Source: an uncultured Oscillospiraceae bacterium
GTDB lineage: Bacteria > Bacillota > Clostridia > Oscillospirales > Ruminococcaceae
Length of the DNA: 64,000 bases
Direction of reading: 5' to 3'
Assembly (NCBI GenBank): GCA_910587335.1
Contig: CAJUMG010000008.1
Span: 16,763 to 80,762, forward strand
In this document: positions 23,495 to 32,073 of the stretch, piece by piece
Position numbering within the stretch: the stretch's first letter is position 1
Layout: each line of letters begins with the position of its first letter
Notes under the pieces: generated by a model
Told to the model about the DNA's origin: nothing
The model's database searches: none
What the model saw: the letters and a program-made list of their open reading frames with translations, nothing else
Position numbers and translations under genes: made by a program

Positions 23495-26302
23495 CTAGTT
23501 GGAAGTAAAGCCGTCCGCAAACCAGGGGTAGGAGGGATCCTCTTGATAGCGCATCTTCAGCACACCGTCGGACAGAAGCTGAGAGTGAGCCTCGTCCGCG
23601 TAGACCTTTACCGGGACCAGCGCCGTGTCCTGGTCTTGATAGGTAATCTCGCCGTATTCACACCAGTATTTGCGGTCGCTGTCATATACGCCGATCACCC
23701 CGTCGATGGACTCCCAACGGTAGGCCTCCAGCTCTTGGTCATAGTACCTAGATTGGCGCAGAATGGTGGGATCCTCCGGCTGATAGCCGCCAGAGTAAAC
23801 GTAGAAATACGGCTCCACAGTGGCGGTCGGAAAGTTGGCGTCGTTCAAGCCGGGGCTGAACCCGGCCAGGAACCACTGGTATAGCTGATCGGGGGTCAAG
23901 CTTTCCGCGCCGTCCCAATCAAAGAAGGTCAGGCCCGCGCAAATGGCGGTATAAGCGTAGTATTCCGGCGCCCGGGTAATCATATCCCGCCAGCTATCCA
24001 CTACATGATAGCCGGTGATCCGGTAACCATCCCCAACCCTTTGCAGGGTAAAGCGGTGGCGCTGCTCCCGATTTTTGACCGAGGTTTCCTCGTCCATATC
24101 GGTCAGCGATTTCATCGGGTCCAGGGCGCTGCCGTAAATCCGGCTGTAGGCGACGGTGGCTTCCACCCGGTCTCCCTGTTCGGTGTAGTCCAAAAGGAAG
24201 ATATCGGGGTACCAGCCGCCCATGTGGTAGGGAGTATAGGCCATGGCGTACTCATGGTAGTAGCCGTATTGGGGCTTTCCATGTTGGATTTGCACCCCAT
24301 CGCCGAACATCTGCCGGGCGGTTTCCTCCACAATTTTTTGGGGGATGCATTCATAATCGTTCACGTAAGAGGTCAACACAGAAAACTTTTCGTCCGAATT
24401 GGGGTTGACATCGTCCTGATACCAGGAGATATTCGGCGCCTGGGCGTAAGCCGCGTTGAGCAAAAACTGGTTGGGCGCCTCGCTGATCGAGTCAAAATCT
24501 GCGTCCGGCACGTTGTTTAAAAAGGTCGCTTCGTAGACGGCGTTGAGAATGTTCCAAGCCTTTTGGTCCCCGCCAATGTCCCAACGATTGAGCGCACCAG
24601 TCAGCGACAGACGAGGGTCAACTCTCTGCCCGTTTTGGGTCAGGGTGTCCAGCATCTGGGTTAAGGACAGATCGCTGTACAGCGCCTCGATCTCCGCCTG
24701 ACTCAGGTCCGGTAAGGCCAGTTCCGTCGGCGTGTAAGCGCCGCTTTGTCCCTCGGGAACCGGATCGCCGTTCAGGGTAAAGGACACTCCGCTGATCTCA
24801 CAGTTTTGCAGCAGGGTCATTGCGATGGAATTGAGATACTGGCTCGGGTAAGAATCCTCTTTGGCAAGATAAGCGCTTTCGTCAAATACAAGCGCCACGG
24901 TGACCTGGCTTCCCTCCTGGACAAGCTGCTCGATCTTTGCCGGATTTCCCAGTCCCAGCGCGTGGGTCCGGATCTGTTCCTGTAACCAGGAAGGGGTAAT
25001 CGAGTTGACGCCGGAACGGCGCAGCGGAAAATAGAACACCTTCTCCGCCGACGCTAGGTCCATGCTGCTGGTATTATAGATATACAGCGTCGTCTCCTCT
25101 GGGTTTTTCACCGGAATCCCCGGCTCCTGCGGCTGCCGGGAGTCTTGCCCGCCGCTTTCCTGCCGGGAGGTGCTTTGTCCGTCATCCGGACCAGAGGCGT
25201 CCGGTGCGGAGGACGGATTGGTCAAAAGCGAACAGCCGACCAGCAAAACCGCCAGCAGCGCCGCCGTCACAGACAATAACGTCTTTTTGTGATATTTCAA
25301 AATATTCCCCACCCTTTTCTTTAAACTGCTTTCGCCAAACGCCAGAAAGGATATCCGGCCGATCTGGCGATTTTGTTTTCCCGCCATAGACAGAAGGCTG
25401 CGGGCGTAATCCTTTCGGCTGTCCGCCCCCAGAATTTTCAGCACCCTCTCGTCGCAGGATGCTTCCATATCGTCGGAACAAAGACGGAAGCATATCCAGA
25501 CAAATGGATTGAACCAATGCAGACAGACCGCGAAAACAGCAACGATTTTCGTCAGGTTGTCCCACCGGCTGATGTGGACCCGTTCGTGCAATAGGATATG
25601 CTGCGCCGCCGCGTCCTCCCAGTCAAAGCCCCATGGCAGCACGATGCGGGGGCGAAAGAGCCCGAATACCACCGGCATGGAAAACATGTGGCTTTTGGAA
25701 ACGGCAACCTCTCTTCGCAGCGGCAGCAGCTTTTCCGCTTGGCGGATCTTTTCATTTTTGGGCAGCCGCCGCAAACGCCGCAAGCGGATGGCGGACAAGG
25801 CATAATGAAAAGTTAGAAAGCCGCTGAGCACGATCGCGCCACACAGCCAGACGATGGCGCCAAGCTTTAGCCAGTCGGGTTTTCCTTTTTGCTTTGCTGC
25901 CGGACCTTCTGCTCCAGGCAGGTTCTTTGCGCCGACCTGTATTTTCTCTCCCGCTGGTTTTGGCAAAGCCCTTTGCGCCGCCACAAGGGCAGACTGTCTT
26001 CCCTCGCCATTCTGCGGGGACTGCATTGGTACAGCTCCACCCTCGGTAAATGCCAGCCGGGACAGATGTCCGTTTTGCCCGACCATCTCGGCGCTGTGAA
26101 GGGTAGGCACCAAGGAAAAAAGGCTGATAGGTGAAGCCACCGAGACTGGCACCAGCAAGCGGATGAGCACTACCACCCAAAGGCCATAGCTGATCCAACG
26201 AGGCGCCCGTCTTTTCAGGTACCAGCGGATGAGCAGGACCACCGCCGCAGTCAACGAGGCTATCAGGCTCATACTCAGGACGGCGGAAAACAAGCCGGTC
26301 AT
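23495..26302 (-). CDS. BlaR1-like M56 membrane metalloprotease with a non-penicillin sensor region
   Basis: This 935-residue protein has N-terminal helices, a cytoplasmic zinc-protease domain with HERVH (239-243) and a final helix ending in LLAVLLVGC near 340. In BlaR1/MecR1 the outer C-domain is a penicillin-binding sensor; here about 590 residues of a different outer region follow. Its first part (about 390-520, ILNAV-preceding segment with KVFYFPLRRS and GVSFTLNGDPV) resembles a GerMN domain; the rest, rich in Tyr/Trp/Asp, I do not recognise, and I see no SxxK penicilloyl motif. On signal it should cleave BlaI. The ATG overlaps the blaI stop by 4 bp (ATGA), giving translational coupling. 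Confidence 0.85.
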   Translation of the reverse strand: MTGLFSAVLSMSLIASLTAAVVLLIRWYLKRRAPRWISYGLWVVVLIRLLVPVSVASPISLFSLVPTLHSAEMVGQNGHLSRLAFTEGGAVPMQSPQNGEGRQSALVAAQRALPKPAGEKIQVGAKNLPGAEGPAAKQKGKPDWLKLGAIVWLCGAIVLSGFLTFHYALSAIRLRRLRRLPKNEKIRQAEKLLPLRREVAVSKSHMFSMPVVFGLFRPRIVLPWGFDWEDAAAQHILLHERVHISRWDNLTKIVAVFAVCLHWFNPFVWICFRLCSDDMEASCDERVLKILGADSRKDYARSLLSMAGKQNRQIGRISFLAFGESSLKKRVGNILKYHKKTLLSVTAALLAVLLVGCSLLTNPSSAPDASGPDDGQSTSRQESGGQDSRQPQEPGIPVKNPEETTLYIYNTSSMDLASAEKVFYFPLRRSGVNSITPSWLQEQIRTHALGLGNPAKIEQLVQEGSQVTVALVFDESAYLAKEDSYPSQYLNSIAMTLLQNCEISGVSFTLNGDPVPEGQSGAYTPTELALPDLSQAEIEALYSDLSLTQMLDTLTQNGQRVDPRLSLTGALNRWDIGGDQKAWNILNAVYEATFLNNVPDADFDSISEAPNQFLLNAAYAQAPNISWYQDDVNPNSDEKFSVLTSYVNDYECIPQKIVEETARQMFGDGVQIQHGKPQYGYYHEYAMAYTPYHMGGWYPDIFLLDYTEQGDRVEATVAYSRIYGSALDPMKSLTDMDEETSVKNREQRHRFTLQRVGDGYRITGYHVVDSWRDMITRAPEYYAYTAICAGLTFFDWDGAESLTPDQLYQWFLAGFSPGLNDANFPTATVEPYFYVYSGGYQPEDPTILRQSRYYDQELEAYRWESIDGVIGVYDSDRKYWCEYGEITYQDQDTALVPVKVYADEAHSQLLSDGVLKMRYQEDPSYPWFADGFTSN

Positions 26303-26664
26303 CTGCCTTCCTCCTCGATCATCCGGCGGATTTCCTCCAAATCTTCGACCGATATTTTTTCACTTTTTAAAAAAGAAGCCAAAAACATCTGTCTGGACCC
26401 GGCGTATAGCCTGTCGATGAGACTGTTGGTCTGCCCGGCCCGTACCTGGTCCTTGGTGATCTGCGCCGAACAGCAAAACCCCGGGTCCTCCCGCCGGATC
26501 AACTCCTTTTCCACCATGCGGGTCAGCAGTGTGTAGGTGGTGTTCCGGCTCCAGCCCATTTCTTCTTTCCCTTTTTGGACCAACTGTGCGGCCCGGATAC
26601 CTTCGTTTTCCCAGATGTGCTCCATCAGCACCAGTTCCGCGTCAGAAATTTTGATCTGTTTCAT
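26299..26664 (-). CDS. blaI: BlaI/MecI family transcriptional repressor
   Basis: This 121-residue repressor has a winged-helix N-domain (ISDAELVLMEHIWENEG; WSRNTTYTLLTRMVEKELI) and a helical dimer/cleavage tail. MKQIKISDAE starts after AAGGAGGGACCT; longer in-frame starts would run through the promoter. In this family the partner M56 protease inactivates the repressor on signal. A CTACATATGTAG palindrome just after its own -10 fits the TACA-TGTA operator type, so autoregulation is likely. Confidence 0.9.
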   Translation of the reverse strand: MKQIKISDAELVLMEHIWENEGIRAAQLVQKGKEEMGWSRNTTYTLLTRMVEKELIRREDPGFCCSAQITKDQVRAGQTNSLIDRLYAGSRQMFLASFLKSEKISVEDLEEIRRMIEEEGR

Positions 26665-26684
26665 AGGTCCCTCCTTCATGATGA

Positions 26685-26696
26685 CTACATATGTAG
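26685..26696. promoter_or_regulatory. Probable BlaI operator
   Basis: CTACATATGTAG is an exact 12-bp palindrome lying just downstream of the blaI -10, where a bound repressor would block transcription. A second small palindrome, GACTATAGTC (26700-26709), overlaps the -10. Confidence 0.65.
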
Positions 26697-26705
26697 TTCG
26701 ACTAT

Positions 26706-26734
26706 AGTCTACACGCGTCGTCAAAATTTGTCAA
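26706..26734 (-). promoter_or_regulatory. blaI promoter
   Basis: Minus strand TTGACA (26734-26729), 17 bp, TAGACT (26711-26706). The -35 lies in the 133-bp direct repeat; the -10 and operator lie outside it. Confidence 0.8.
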
Positions 26735-26858
26735 GAGAACAAACGGAATTTTTCGTCTAAGGAGAAATTCTGCACAAAAAACCTCCCGCCCTTGCGAAAA
26801 GGCAAAGGCGGGAGGCAAAAAACACGCTTTCGTTTTACCGAACCGGCTCCAGATATTT
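26726..26858. repeat. 133-bp direct repeat, copy 1
   Basis: This copy matches 27626-27758 with four mismatches and an offset of exactly 900 bp. It contains, read leftward, a relic of the last codons of the Na/Pi cotransporter gene (KYLEPVR and stop), a terminator and the blaI -35. Confidence 0.92.
26782..26815 (-). terminator. Terminator of the lipoprotein gene (copy 1)
   Basis: CCTCCCGCC and GGCGGGAGG arms, with TTTTTT following on the minus strand. It is identical to the terminator at 27682-27715. Confidence 0.85.
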
Positions 26859-26859
26859 A

Positions 26860-27561
26860 TTATGGGGAAGGGATCTCGTAAATTTCCCTAGCAGACCTTA
26901 TGGCGCTGCCACCAATGGAATCCAAGCCAATCTCCTCCGGGATCAAAGGCCATTCTTCGTCCTCCTTCGTGTGGTAGATGAAGTAATCTGGCGGCTCTAT
27001 CCGGTCATGCTCCTCGTCCTTCCCCTCGTTTTCCGGGTTCGGGACGGTGAACAGGATCGCGTAGTTGGAAAGAGGAAAAAAACCGGACATCCGCGGATTT
27101 TCATAGACTTTTTCCACCTGGCAGTCCGGGACAAAAATACGGTAAATACAGTGATCGGATAGAAAATAAAACAGGTAGCGGTTGTCCCAGTACGCTCGGT
27201 CAATGGGCATGTCGTGGGCGTAAAGCAGGCTGAGGGCCCCGTCCAGTTCCTTTTTATAAAAGGCAGCTTCCTCATCGTGATACACAAACAGTGCCTGGCC
27301 CCAGCCATCCGTTTCCCAGTACCGCTCCTGGGAAAAATATGCGTCGTACGAAAGATTTTCTTTTGACAGACGCTCATAGGTTTTTAAAATGGCAGCTTCC
27401 TGCTCATCCAGGCCGCCAGGGGAAGTTTGTACCGTCGAATCCGCCAAGCGGGAAGAAAGGGACGGCGGTCCGGCGGACGCAGAATCTCCCTGCGCCGACA
27501 TGCTACACCCGCATAAGAACAGTAACAGGGTAAAGAGAAGAAAAATTCGGTTTTTTGACAT
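26860..27561 (-). CDS. Putative lipoprotein of unknown function inside a duplicated segment
   Basis: This 233-residue protein starts MSKNRIFLLFTLLLFLCGC with a lipobox-like cleavage site at the Cys. After a Ser/Gly/Pro-rich linker comes a mixed fold rich in Tyr, Asp and Glu (ERYWETDGWGQALFVYHDEE; RYLFYFLSDHCIYRIFVPDC). I recognise no family. It has its own promoter and stops 1 bp after the end of repeat copy 1. The flanking 133-bp repeats suggest the gene arrived, or was copied, as a 900-bp unit. Its place between the cotransporter and the BlaI genes may mean it belongs to the same envelope response, but that is inference. Confidence 0.75.
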   Translation of the reverse strand: MSKNRIFLLFTLLLFLCGCSMSAQGDSASAGPPSLSSRLADSTVQTSPGGLDEQEAAILKTYERLSKENLSYDAYFSQERYWETDGWGQALFVYHDEEAAFYKKELDGALSLLYAHDMPIDRAYWDNRYLFYFLSDHCIYRIFVPDCQVEKVYENPRMSGFFPLSNYAILFTVPNPENEGKDEEHDRIEPPDYFIYHTKEDEEWPLIPEEIGLDSIGGSAIRSAREIYEIPSP

Positions 27562-27574
27562 GTAAAAATTCTCC

Positions 27575-27596
27575 AATTATAATAAATATTATAATT
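27575..27596. promoter_or_regulatory. 22-bp AT-only perfect palindrome
   Basis: AATTATAATA-aa-TATTATAATT sits between the lipoprotein promoter and its GGAG site, where blaI has its CTACATATGTAG site. It may be an operator or an mRNA hairpin at the ribosome site. Confidence 0.6.
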
Positions 27597-27604
27597 ACAT
27601 TTAT

Positions 27605-27634
27605 AGTCTAAATAGTCTGGGCGCCATTTGTCAA
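27605..27634 (-). promoter_or_regulatory. Promoter of the lipoprotein gene
   Basis: Minus strand TTGACA (27634-27629), 18 bp, TAGACT (27610-27605). The -35 is in repeat copy 2; the -10 hexamer equals that of blaI although it lies outside the repeat. Confidence 0.7.
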
Positions 27635-27758
27635 GAGAGTAAACGGAATTTTTCGTCTGAGGAGAAATTCTGCATAAAAAACCTCCCGCCCTTGCGAAAA
27701 GGCAAAGGCGGGAGGCAAAAAACACGCTTTCGTTTTACCGAACCGGCTCCAGATATTT
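27626..27758. repeat. 133-bp direct repeat, copy 2
   Basis: This is the copy in its native place: it includes the real 3' end of the Na/Pi cotransporter gene and that gene's terminator, then a -35 element. The other copy is at 26726-26858. Confidence 0.92.
27682..27715 (-). terminator. Terminator of the Na/Pi cotransporter gene (copy 2)
   Basis: CCTCCCGCC/GGCGGGAGG hairpin with TTTTTT following on the minus strand. Confidence 0.85.
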
Positions 27759-29504
27759 GGATTCGTAGTAATGGCACAGAGCCTTGTATTCATCCGAGAT
27801 GCCGTCGTGGGCGTCGCGCATATGGGCATGGGCGTCAAAGCTGCCGTTGCTGCTCAACCGTTGGGTCAAATGCAGCGCGATGTTGGCACAGTGGCTGGCG
27901 ATCCGGTCCATGTCATTGAGCACCTCCACAAAAGAGATGCCGCTTTTGGTGCTACAGGTGCCGCTTTGCAGCCGCTCGATGTGCTTGTCCTTCAGCGTTT
28001 CCTCCATCAGGCCCACTGTCTCCTCCAGCGGTTCCACCCGGGCGGCGATGATGGGATTTTCCTCCTGGTAGGCCTGCACGGTCATGCCGATAATGGTACG
28101 GACCGCCTCGGTCACATAGGAAAATTCCCGCTGTCCATCGGTGGAAAAGGTTACGTTCTGCTCGCGGTGCAGCTCTGCCTCCAGCGCCAGATTGCCGCAG
28201 TAGTCGCCGATTTTTTCAAAGTCGCTGACCGAATGCATAATCTCGGTGGCCAGGCGGTTGTCCGTAATGCTGATATCCTTGGCGGTAATTTTTAGAAGAT
28301 AATCAACCATTACCGATTCAGTTCGGTCCAAAAATCGTTCGTTTTCCTCTAATTTTTGCATCTTTTTATCGTCATATTTTTCGAAAAGACCCACCGCGAT
28401 CTCAAAATTTTCCTGCACCGTTTCCCCCATGCTCAGGATCGCTTTTTTACATTGCTCCAATGCCACCGCCGGGGTATTGAGGAAAATATCATTCAGGGCA
28501 GCCAACCCCTCCTCAATTTTAGAGGCTTCTCCGTTTTTCACCAGCCGACGGGAGAATTTGATCAATTGATTGGTGAAGGGGAAGACCAAAATACAGGTGA
28601 CAATATTAAAAAGCGAGTGAAAATCCGCGATGTTGCCGCGGTTGACCACACTGTCCCAGAAAGAGAAGCCCACCAACGACTGATAGCCATATACCGCGAC
28701 CAAAAAGAACGCCGCGCCCAACAGGTTGACCAGCAGGTCGATGTACACCGCCCGCTTTGCCTTTTTGCTGGTACCGATACTGGCGATTAAAACGGTTACG
28801 CATTTGCCTATATTCTGTCCCATGATGATCGGCGCGGCCATAGAGAATGTCACCGTGCCGGTGGAGGATACAGCCTGCAAAACACCAACCGAAGCGGAGG
28901 AGCTTTGCAAAATCGCCGTAACCAGCGCGCCGATCAGCACGCCGAGGAACGGATTTTTAAACAGGAAGAAAATGCGCTGGAATTCCGGCGAATCCTTTAA
29001 AGGGGCGAGAGTTCCTTCCATTGTGTTCATGCCCACAAATAAAATGCCAAAGCCAATCAGAATCGAGGCAAAATCCTTGGTCCGTTTTTTCTTAGCTACC
29101 AAAAGGATCGCCGCGCCCACCGCAATACAAAGCGGTGCAAAGGAAGCTGGCTTTAGCAACATGAGAAAAATATTGTCATCGGAAATATCGCCCAAACGCA
29201 AAATCTGGCCGGTTATGGTCGTACCGATGTTGGCGCCCAGGATAACAGGTACTGCCTGGACCAATTTCATAATGCCCGCGTTTACAAATCCCACTGCCAT
29301 AATGGCGGTGGCCGCCGAGCTTTGGATTGCCGCGGTTACAACGGCGCCGAGCAGTACGCCTTTTAAGCGGTTGCTGGTAAGCTTTTCCAGCGTCTTTTCC
29401 AGTCCCGCACCAGCAATACGCTCTAAAGAGGAGCTAAGAAGTTTCATGCCGTACAAAAACAGGCCGATTCCGCCGCAGAGGGTAATGACAGACATCACTG
29501 TCAA
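27735..29504 (-). CDS. Na/phosphate cotransporter with C-terminal PhoU-like domain
   Basis: This protein of about 589 residues has two repeats of the NptA/Na-Pi cotransporter fold: GGIGLFLYGMKLLSSSLE, the QSSAATAIMAVGFVNAG loop, GANIGTTITG, and the second QSSSASVGVLQAV loop with IMGQNIGKCVT. Residues from about 345 form a helical PhoU-like domain. Start choice: a TTG at 29504 lies 8 nt after AGGAG, while an ATG at 29495 lies 17 nt after it; I prefer TTG. Such proteins take up phosphate with sodium, with the PhoU part probably regulatory. The last codons are duplicated at 26836-26858. Confidence 0.88.
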   Translation of the reverse strand: MTVMSVITLCGGIGLFLYGMKLLSSSLERIAGAGLEKTLEKLTSNRLKGVLLGAVVTAAIQSSAATAIMAVGFVNAGIMKLVQAVPVILGANIGTTITGQILRLGDISDDNIFLMLLKPASFAPLCIAVGAAILLVAKKKRTKDFASILIGFGILFVGMNTMEGTLAPLKDSPEFQRIFFLFKNPFLGVLIGALVTAILQSSSASVGVLQAVSSTGTVTFSMAAPIIMGQNIGKCVTVLIASIGTSKKAKRAVYIDLLVNLLGAAFFLVAVYGYQSLVGFSFWDSVVNRGNIADFHSLFNIVTCILVFPFTNQLIKFSRRLVKNGEASKIEEGLAALNDIFLNTPAVALEQCKKAILSMGETVQENFEIAVGLFEKYDDKKMQKLEENERFLDRTESVMVDYLLKITAKDISITDNRLATEIMHSVSDFEKIGDYCGNLALEAELHREQNVTFSTDGQREFSYVTEAVRTIIGMTVQAYQEENPIIAARVEPLEETVGLMEETLKDKHIERLQSGTCSTKSGISFVEVLNDMDRIASHCANIALHLTQRLSSNGSFDAHAHMRDAHDGISDEYKALCHYYESKYLEPVR

Positions 29505-29861
29505 ACGAATCACTCCTATACTTTTTTCTACTTTTTCTCAATAAATCCACTATTTTTTATTGTACATGACTTTTATCCAGTGCGCAAGAGAAAAGTAAAA
29601 ATGTCCGCTTTCTGTTTTGCGTTTTGGCACAGCGTATTTTCAAAAGAACAGCACACAAAAAGCCGGGGGAACACACTTGATACCCAAAACAAGGTGGAAA
29701 TCGGCTATAGACCGTTCTGGAAAACAGAGGATCTATTAGCAATAATCGCACAGTTATCCCGCATTTTCTTGCGCATTTGTGCCAAGCTGCGCATGTGGAC
29801 AAACTGCCCCGGATATGCTATATTGCAAAGAGATCACAAGGCGGAAGGGAGGGGTACCACT
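29505..29861. other. 357-bp divergent spacer
   Basis: The right part holds the agrC-like promoter. A single ACAGTTAT motif near 29749 resembles one half-site for LytTR regulators, but I see no properly spaced second half. No gene is supported, although the frame of the kinase stays open upstream without a ribosome site. Confidence 0.5.
29796..29824 (+). promoter_or_regulatory. Promoter of the AgrC/AgrA-type genes
   Basis: TGGACA (29796-29801), 17 bp, TATATT (29819-29824). Confidence 0.7.
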
Positions 29862-31190
29862 GTGCCCACATGGGAGGATATTTTTTACCTGTTTGAAGAC
29901 ACCCTGATTGCCCACGCGGCTCTGGCGGTTTATCTGTTCGCCGTGATGGGTGAGCGGGACTGGCAGCAGCTGAAGAAGCTGCCCGGTCTGCTGTCCTCTC
30001 CCCTATTGATTGTCCTGCTTACCCCAAGCTTATCTATCGCTTTCGGCCCCTCGACAGTCACTCTCTGCATAAGTTCATTCGCCATTTTGCTAATGTGTAC
30101 GCTTTGGGTTCGGTGGGCATGGCGGACCGGGTTCTGGCGGGCCTTTGCCGCTGTGTGCATTGCGGGCGTGTTTCAGGTGGCCGCGTCCTGTCTGTCCCGG
30201 ATACTGTTCCAGACGCCGGGTCTGGCCGTTCCCGCCAAGGCGGTATATGCCATCTACTGTGCCGTTGTTCTATCCACCGCTGCCCTGCTGTACCGTCTGC
30301 GTTTCGGTTACTGGTTCCGGCTGCTGCTGGAGGATAACCTCAGCCAGCGCCGGACGGCACTGCTCCTCTTTGCCATGGTAGAGTTTATGGAGGTATTTTT
30401 CCTTCTGCAAAAGGGGGTCCGGACGGAGTATCTGATCCCCTATTACCTGCTGGTTCTGGCGATGACAGCGCTGGAAGCGGGGATTGTGGTCTACCTGGCA
30501 CAGCGGCTGGACGCCATAGGAAAGGTGAAGGCCCAACGGGACATCATCGCCCAGCAGCAGCTTTACGAGCAGGACTTAGAGGCCATTCGGCGGGAGGTTC
30601 GCACCTTCCGCCACGATTACAAAAATTTACTGGCGGGACTGTCGGAGCAGGCAAGCACAGGGGAACTGGAACAGCTGCGCGCTGCTCTGGCCCAGCTGGA
30701 TGTAGATTTCGACCAGCGCATCGGAGAGAAAATACGGGTCTCCACCCAAATCGGCAACCTGTGCGTCCCCCAGGTAAGGAGCTTGCTACTATCCAAACTG
30801 GCCGGGATGGGAAAGCGAGGAATTGACTGCCGGCTGGAGGTGCTTTATCCTATGGAACAGGTGGGAATGGATGTATGGGACTTCATCCGCTGCTTGGGCA
30901 TCCTGCTGGACAACGCCGCCGAGGCCGCAGTAGAAACGGAAACGCCCTGGACGCAGATCGTCCTACTGGCGCAAGGAGAGGAGCTGTCCTTGCAGGTGTC
31001 TAATCCCTACGCTGGCACCATCGACCCGGACAGACTCTGGACGGAAGGTTACTCTACGAAGGGGAAGGGACGAGGACTTGGTCTTTCCAGCTATCAGCAG
31101 ATTTTGGCAAGGTATCCCAACGCGGTCTGTTCCACCAGCTGGGCAGGCGGTGTATTTGTTCAGAGGTTGACCATAGGAGGCCGGAGATGA
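29862..31190 (+). CDS. AgrC-type sensor histidine kinase (GHKL)
   Basis: This 442-residue kinase starts at GTG 29862 (VPTWEDIFYLFEDT) after GGGAGGGG. About six membrane helices fill the first 220 residues and would receive a signal peptide. A coiled segment leads to the phosphoacceptor box VRTFRHDYKNLLAG, then the ATP-binding N-box CLGILLDNAAEAA and GKGRGLGLSSY. This is the HPK10/AgrC architecture used in cyclic-peptide quorum sensing. No AgrB protease or AgrD precursor is visible nearby, so the ligand is unknown. Its stop overlaps the regulator start by 4 bp. Confidence 0.88.
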   Translation: MPTWEDIFYLFEDTLIAHAALAVYLFAVMGERDWQQLKKLPGLLSSPLLIVLLTPSLSIAFGPSTVTLCISSFAILLMCTLWVRWAWRTGFWRAFAAVCIAGVFQVAASCLSRILFQTPGLAVPAKAVYAIYCAVVLSTAALLYRLRFGYWFRLLLEDNLSQRRTALLLFAMVEFMEVFFLLQKGVRTEYLIPYYLLVLAMTALEAGIVVYLAQRLDAIGKVKAQRDIIAQQQLYEQDLEAIRREVRTFRHDYKNLLAGLSEQASTGELEQLRAALAQLDVDFDQRIGEKIRVSTQIGNLCVPQVRSLLLSKLAGMGKRGIDCRLEVLYPMEQVGMDVWDFIRCLGILLDNAAEAAVETETPWTQIVLLAQGEELSLQVSNPYAGTIDPDRLWTEGYSTKGKGRGLGLSSYQQILARYPNAVCSTSWAGGVFVQRLTIGGRR

Positions 31191-31924
31191 TCTCAATTTA
31201 CCTATGTGATGATGAGACGGCTATCCTTTGTCAAATCAAAGCCGCCTTGAAATGGAAAATATTTACAGAGAATTACGATATGGAAATCGTATGCGCCGCC
31301 GCCACGGCCCAAGAATTATTGGATAAGGTCCGGGATGGGAGCCGGAGCATCTACTTTTTGGATGTGGATCTACAGGATGGGGAGTGGGACGGATTCAAGC
31401 TGGGTCAAGAGCTGCGGCGGCGGGATCCCCACGGAACCTTGGTGTATATCACCAGCTATGGCGATCTGGCTTGGCGTACCTTCCAGTACCATCTGGAAGC
31501 ATTTGACTACATTGTAAAGGAGGAGGACCGCACCGGTGCGTCCGCCGCCCGGTGCCTAGAGGCTGTACACACCCGCCTGCTGGACGAGCGGCAGGACCCT
31601 GTGGAGGTGTTTTCCCTGCGCTCCGGGGACAAAACCCTTCATATACCGCTGACCGACATTCTGTTTTTTGAGACTGCCCCTAAATCCCATCATGTGTTCC
31701 TCCACACAGCGGAGAGCCGGGTGGACTTTGTGGGCAACCTTGGCGAGCTGGAACGGGAACTGGGCGGACGATTTATCCGGGTCCACCGCGCTTATCTAGC
31801 GGCGGCGGACAGGATCGAGGCTGTAGACTGGAAACGAAACATGGTCCGGGTGGGAGGACGGGAGTGTTTGCTATCCCGGACCGGTAGAGCTGAATTGAAA
31901 AAGAAGCTGGGAGAGGACCGATAA
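31187..31924 (+). CDS. LytTR response regulator, AgrA-like
   Basis: This 245-residue regulator has a receiver domain with the acidic pair YLCDDE, phosphoacceptor Asp in YFLDVDLQDGEWDG, and YITSYGD, then a LytTR DNA-binding domain (FSLRSGDKTLHIPLTDILFF; FIRVHRAYLAAADRIEAVD). Such regulators bind paired direct repeats near promoters. The ATG overlaps the kinase stop (ATGA), so the pair is stoichiometric. A hairpin terminator overlaps the stop. Confidence 0.9.
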   Translation: MISIYLCDDETAILCQIKAALKWKIFTENYDMEIVCAAATAQELLDKVRDGSRSIYFLDVDLQDGEWDGFKLGQELRRRDPHGTLVYITSYGDLAWRTFQYHLEAFDYIVKEEDRTGASAARCLEAVHTRLLDERQDPVEVFSLRSGDKTLHIPLTDILFFETAPKSHHVFLHTAESRVDFVGNLGELERELGGRFIRVHRAYLAAADRIEAVDWKRNMVRVGGRECLLSRTGRAELKKKLGEDR

Positions 31925-31940
31925 GCCCCCTCCCAGCTTT
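31904..31940 (+). terminator. Terminator overlapping the AgrA-like stop
   Basis: AAGCTGGGAG (31904-31913) pairs with CTCCCAGCTT (31930-31939); the T-tract is short, so readthrough into the small genes is possible. Confidence 0.55.
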
Positions 31941-32073
31941 GCCGTTTAGGAAGATTTTGTATCACTTGGGAAATCGCGCCCAAATCCAGCGCAGGTCGTG
32001 GTATGCTCCTGTTTGCAGACAGGCGGAGCAAGCCACAGCTCGGGACATTATACTGGAAAGGAGCGTGATTACC

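Noticed and set aside
26726..27758. Insertion sequence or transposon bracketed by the 133-bp repeats
   Set aside because: No transposase and no terminal inverted repeats; the repeat contains host gene end and terminator, so segmental duplication fits better.
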